Shown in pieces: positions 61,178 through 64,000 of a stretch of 64,000 nucleotides of DNA; the stretch's first letter is position 1; every line of letters begins with the position of its first letter. A model generated the notes under the pieces. That model was not told where the DNA came from and did no database searches. It saw only the letters and a program-made list of their open reading frames with translations. The stretch is from Paenibacillus hemerocallicola (GTDB lineage: Bacteria; Bacillota; Bacilli; Paenibacillales; NBRC-103111), in contig NZ_VDCQ01000004.1 in assembly GCF_006265175.1 (NCBI RefSeq), positions 124,447-188,446 on the forward strand, read 5' to 3'. A program made the translations under genes and the position numbers.

Positions 61178-61254
61178 GTTGAGTAGCACGCCTTCCTTTG
61201 GAAGCATTTCTTCGGTCAAACCTGCTTCGGCAAACTTAAACTTTCAAAATCGAG

Positions 61255-61292
61255 AAAAAGGATCTTCGGCCGCTCACGCCGATGATCCTTTT
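61255..61292. terminator. uraA terminator
   Basis: AAAAAGGATC with inner GGC pairs with GCC and GATCCTTTTT. It is followed by CC; it may act in both directions. Confidence 0.85.
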
Positions 61293-61521
61293 TCCATCTC
61301 GCTCGCTTATGTTCCGGATGAAGCTCGATCCTTCTCCCCGCATAGCGCAGCCGATAATAAACCAAAGCGTTACTAGTAGGCTAACATGCTTTTATCCGAG
61401 CATGATCCGCCACAAGTCCACCCGATCGTCTTGCACAAACCGCGCCGTTTCGACAATTATCGTTGGAGTAGACCGTTTTATTGCGACTTATTTCCCGGAA
61501 AATAATACTCGCTGCACGGAC
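61293..61521. other. Gap between the uraA and apt terminators
   Basis: No gene, repeat or hairpin was recognised here. Confidence 0.6.
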
Positions 61522-61554
61522 AAAAAAAGGAGCCGGCTCATCCAGCCGCACTCC
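61522..61554 (-). terminator. apt terminator
   Basis: GGAG-CGGCT pairs with AGCCG-CTCC with one mismatched position. On the minus strand seven Ts follow. It lies 13 bases after the apt stop. Confidence 0.8.
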
Positions 61555-61566
61555 TTGTCGTGACCA

Positions 61567-62079
61567 TTAGTATTGGACGAGCGAGACGACATCGATGCCA
61601 TCCAGCTTTTCCCGTCCGTTCAAATAAGACAGCTCGATCAAAAACGCCGCCCCGGCAATTTCTCCGCCAAGCTGCCGGATAAGGTTCAGCGTAGTCGAAA
61701 TCGTACCGCCCGTTGCGAGCAAATCGTCGGCGATCAGCACGCGTTGGCCGGGGCGGATCGAGTCTTTGTGAACGGCCAGCTTGTCTTTGCCGTATTCGAG
61801 ATCGTAGCCGGCCTCGATCGTTTCGCCCGGCAGCTTGCCGCTCTTGCGGATCGGTACGAAGCCTATGCCGAGCGCATAAGCAAGCGGCGCTCCGATGACG
61901 AAGCCGCGCGCCTCCGGACCCGCCACCAGCTCGATCCCTTTGTCCCGATAATGATCCGCCAGCGTATCGATAACTTCCTTATACACCGGACCGTTGTTCA
62001 GCAAAGTCGTAATATCCTTGAAGCGAATGCCAAGCTGCGGAAAATCGGGTATGACCCGGATATGCTCTTTCAAATTCAT
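61567..62079 (-). CDS. apt: Adenine phosphoribosyltransferase
   Basis: The 170-residue salvage enzyme joins adenine to PRPP to give AMP. It begins MNLKEHIRVIPDFPQLGIRF, shows the adenine-side loop (ELVAGPEARGFVIGAPLAYA) and the PRPP motif VLIADDLLATGGT at about 115-127. The length is normal. The ATG overlaps the recJ stop by four bases (ATGA), so it is translationally coupled; GGAGGG lies upstream. In many Firmicutes relA follows directly, but here a terminator and the plus-strand uraA gene intervene. Confidence 0.96.
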   Translation of the reverse strand: MNLKEHIRVIPDFPQLGIRFKDITTLLNNGPVYKEVIDTLADHYRDKGIELVAGPEARGFVIGAPLAYALGIGFVPIRKSGKLPGETIEAGYDLEYGKDKLAVHKDSIRPGQRVLIADDLLATGGTISTTLNLIRQLGGEIAGAAFLIELSYLNGREKLDGIDVVSLVQY

Positions 62080-64000
62080 CCTATTCCCTCCATCAAACGT
62101 TTCGGTTCCGCCGACAGCCGGCCCAACATCCATTCCGCCAACTGCTGCGCATTCGTATAAACGAGCGTTTGCTCAATCTCGCTTCGGGCGATTCTGCTTT
62201 GATAAGTGCTTGATTCGTTCATATCCCGTTTACGCGGGGAAGCGACCGTCTGCATCGTTCCGTTCTGCTGCATGATAAAGTCCAATTCCTCGAATACATT
62301 CAGCATAAAACGGATCATCGCGTCGGATAAGCCCGTCTTCCGCCGCATCGGTTCGAGAAAAGAAACGTTATCCGCCGCCCAGGAGCTTTTCTGCATGACG
62401 ACTTGGTACAACAGCTTAAACGTTTCTCGGGAGGGCACTTTTGCGTAGTCGCGGTCCCAATCCGCAAACACGGCGTATATCCGCTTTGCTTGGCATTGTC
62501 CCAGCATCGCTTCGAACGATTCCATACGTTCGGGCAAGGAAATGAGGAGCACATCCTCCGCCTCGGAAAAGCTGCCGCTTTTCGCCATAGCGTTCAATGG
62601 AATTATGCCGTTTCGCGAATCCATCGCCCATAGTCCGCACGATAGCCGGTCCGGATCGATAAACCGGGAGGGCGCGTTCGCCTCGACGACCACGGCTCCG
62701 CAGCCGTTCGCATGACGCTCTCCGCCTCCGGCTGCCGTCAGCTCGGCAAACTTCTCGGCGGCCTGCTTGACTCCGCGCCAATCGAAAACTTGCACGTGAG
62801 GGATGCGCATATCGTGAATGACAATTTGCGGCTTGCGCACGCCGTTCCACTCGTTGATCCCCAATTCTCCGAGTATGTCGACTTTCGCCGTACCCGCGAT
62901 GAGCTCGAGCGTGCTTCCCCGTCCGAACCCCAGCGCTTCCACAACACCCGCGGCACTATCCTCCGGCTGAGACAGCATCAGCTTCATATGCTGCTTGTCT
63001 TTGCCAAGAGCGCGCTTCTCCTGCACAGTCAGGTCGGACAAGACGAAACGGGGAGCCGGATTGCCCATCCCGAATGGCGCCAATGCCTCGAGCTGCCGAA
63101 TAAAGTCCACCGATATATCGCAAAGCTTGAACTCGGCATCCGCGTTATAAACCGGCCTGTAATGCTCTTCCTCCAGCCAATCCTCGGCCAGCATATTCAA
63201 ACGATCGCGGAAATCGTCCAACCGATTCCGGGATAGCGACATTCCGGCCGCCGCCTGATGGCCTCCGTAATGGTCGAGAAGCTCCGCGCAATGCGTCAAC
63301 GCGCGGTACATGTCATACCCGGGGATCGAACGTGCCGATCCTTTGGCCATACCGGTCTCCGGGTCGATCCCCAGAACGATGACCGGACGATAGAAGCGCT
63401 CCAGAATTTTCGCCGCCACGATTCCGATGACCCCAACGTTCCAGCCTTCCCGGGCGACCACGATAACATTGCGCTTCGAATCGGGATCGTCGGCCGAAAT
63501 AAGCTGCAGCGCCTCGTTCGTCATTTCTTCCACGATACGCTGGCGCTCCTTGTTCAGTTCATCCAAAGTTTCGGCGATGCGCTCCGCTTCGATCCGGTCG
63601 TCCGTCGTTAGCAAAGTTACCGCATCCCCGGCATGATCGAGCCGGCCGCTTGCATTGATTCGCGGAGCCAAAGAAAAACCGAGATGCGTTGCGGTAATTT
63701 CTTTGTCCGCTACGCCCGATACTTCCAGCAGCGCTTGAATTCCCGTGTAGCTGCTATTCTGCATTCGCTCGAGCCCGAGCTTCACGATCGAGCGGTTCTC
63801 TCCGGAGAGCGGCATCAAATCCGCAACCGTTCCGATAGCGGCAATCTCCAGCAGTTCCATGGGCAGTTCCCCCAGAAGCGCATGCGCCAGCTTGAACGCG
63901 ACACCGACACCAGCCAATTGCTTGAACGGATAAGGACATCCGGGCTTTTTCGGATTGAGGACCGCTATCGCGTCGGGCAGCAGCTCGGGAGGCTCGTGGT
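62076..64000 (-). CDS. recJ: Single-stranded-DNA-specific exonuclease RecJ, N-terminus cut by window edge
   Basis: The frame stays open to base 64000, so the start lies outside. The visible 640 or so residues begin within the DHH domain (HEPPELLPDAIAVLNPKKPG, CPYPFKQLAGVGVAFKLAHA), followed by GTVADLMPL, the DHHA1 domain with GWNVGVIGIVAAKI, SARSIPGYDMY and the DHYGGHQAAAG motif that binds substrate phosphate, then the OB-fold (APFGMGNPAPRFVL) and a long C-terminal extension (about 230 residues) typical of Bacillus RecJ. RecJ digests single strands 5' to 3' in RecFOR repair. The stop overlaps the apt start. Confidence 0.95.
   Translation of the reverse strand, partial: HEPPELLPDAIAVLNPKKPGCPYPFKQLAGVGVAFKLAHALLGELPMELLEIAAIGTVADLMPLSGENRSIVKLGLERMQNSSYTGIQALLEVSGVADKEITATHLGFSLAPRINASGRLDHAGDAVTLLTTDDRIEAERIAETLDELNKERQRIVEEMTNEALQLISADDPDSKRNVIVVAREGWNVGVIGIVAAKILERFYRPVIVLGIDPETGMAKGSARSIPGYDMYRALTHCAELLDHYGGHQAAAGMSLSRNRLDDFRDRLNMLAEDWLEEEHYRPVYNADAEFKLCDISVDFIRQLEALAPFGMGNPAPRFVLSDLTVQEKRALGKDKQHMKLMLSQPEDSAAGVVEALGFGRGSTLELIAGTAKVDILGELGINEWNGVRKPQIVIHDMRIPHVQVFDWRGVKQAAEKFAELTAAGGGERHANGCGAVVVEANAPSRFIDPDRLSCGLWAMDSRNGIIPLNAMAKSGSFSEAEDVLLISLPERMESFEAMLGQCQAKRIYAVFADWDRDYAKVPSRETFKLLYQVVMQKSSWAADNVSFLEPMRRKTGLSDAMIRFMLNVFEELDFIMQQNGTMQTVASPRKRDMNESSTYQSRIARSEIEQTLVYTNAQQLAEWMLGRLSAEPKRLMEGIG

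Noticed and set aside
1-64000. tRNA, rRNA, CRISPR arrays, prophage and intact insertion sequences
   Set aside because: No regularly spaced repeats, no conserved rRNA or tRNA segments and no transposase, integrase or phage structural gene were seen on either strand.

Overview
The window reads as chromosome of a Gram-positive, spore-former-type Firmicute of the Paenibacillaceae (Paenibacillus or Cohnella-like). The reasons are strong AAGGAGG-type ribosome sites, lipoprotein substrate-binding proteins of the LplA/YtcQ and family-1 types, an LplB/LplC-type permease pair next to a membrane-anchored AraC regulator, T-box control of hisS-aspS, a recJ-apt-relA-dtd block, HemZ, MupG and DUF4097 proteins. 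No rRNA, tRNA, CRISPR array, prophage or transposase gene was found. Most genes lie on the minus strand.

Region 1 (1-5000) is a LacI-controlled carbohydrate island. It holds a Tat-exported beta-helix protein (cut by the left edge), a sugar-binding lipoprotein, a 2H phosphoesterase-like protein and the LacI repressor. Four copies of the same 12-14 base palindrome lie in front of the three complete transcription units. Region 2 (5000-11600) holds an M20 amidohydrolase, a Rieske ferredoxin plus amidohydrolase pair, an AraC regulator, a second amidohydrolase and a second sugar-binding lipoprotein. Three promoters share a two-part box that probably binds the AraC protein. Region 3 (26200-36500) repeats the theme: two permeases, a lipoprotein, a third amidohydrolase, a second Rieske protein and a MupG-like barrel form one operon beside an AraC-type membrane regulator and a HisD-like dehydrogenase with altered metal ligands. 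Together these islands form a coherent, apparently uncharacterised catabolic system built on the amidohydrolase-Rieske pair.

Between and after them lie LysR/ilvE, mntH with an MntR box, rarA, an MMPL exporter with its MarR regulator, a DUF4097 protein, a divergent IF-3 paralogue, and a cyclic-di-GMP operon (HD-GYP, unknown protein, CBS-GGDEF) headed by a cyclic-di-GMP-I riboswitch with a terminator. A SIR2-like protein faces nadE tail to tail. Next come a DUF1836 regulator, a CNNM/CorC membrane protein, tcdA with a switch-like leader, the T-box-controlled hisS-aspS operon, a YhgE/Pip-type membrane protein with its TetR regulator, an exported FAD oxidoreductase, a PhyH-HEAT fusion with its AraC regulator, hemZ, a Fur-controlled fhuF-like gene, and dtd, relA, uraA, apt and recJ (cut by the right edge).

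Repeats are a notable layer. A roughly 300-base intergenic element occurs three times, once apparently splitting a gene from its terminator. A 200-base MITE-like palindromic element sits between ilvE and mntH, and a shared leader core occurs upstream of rarA and tcdA.
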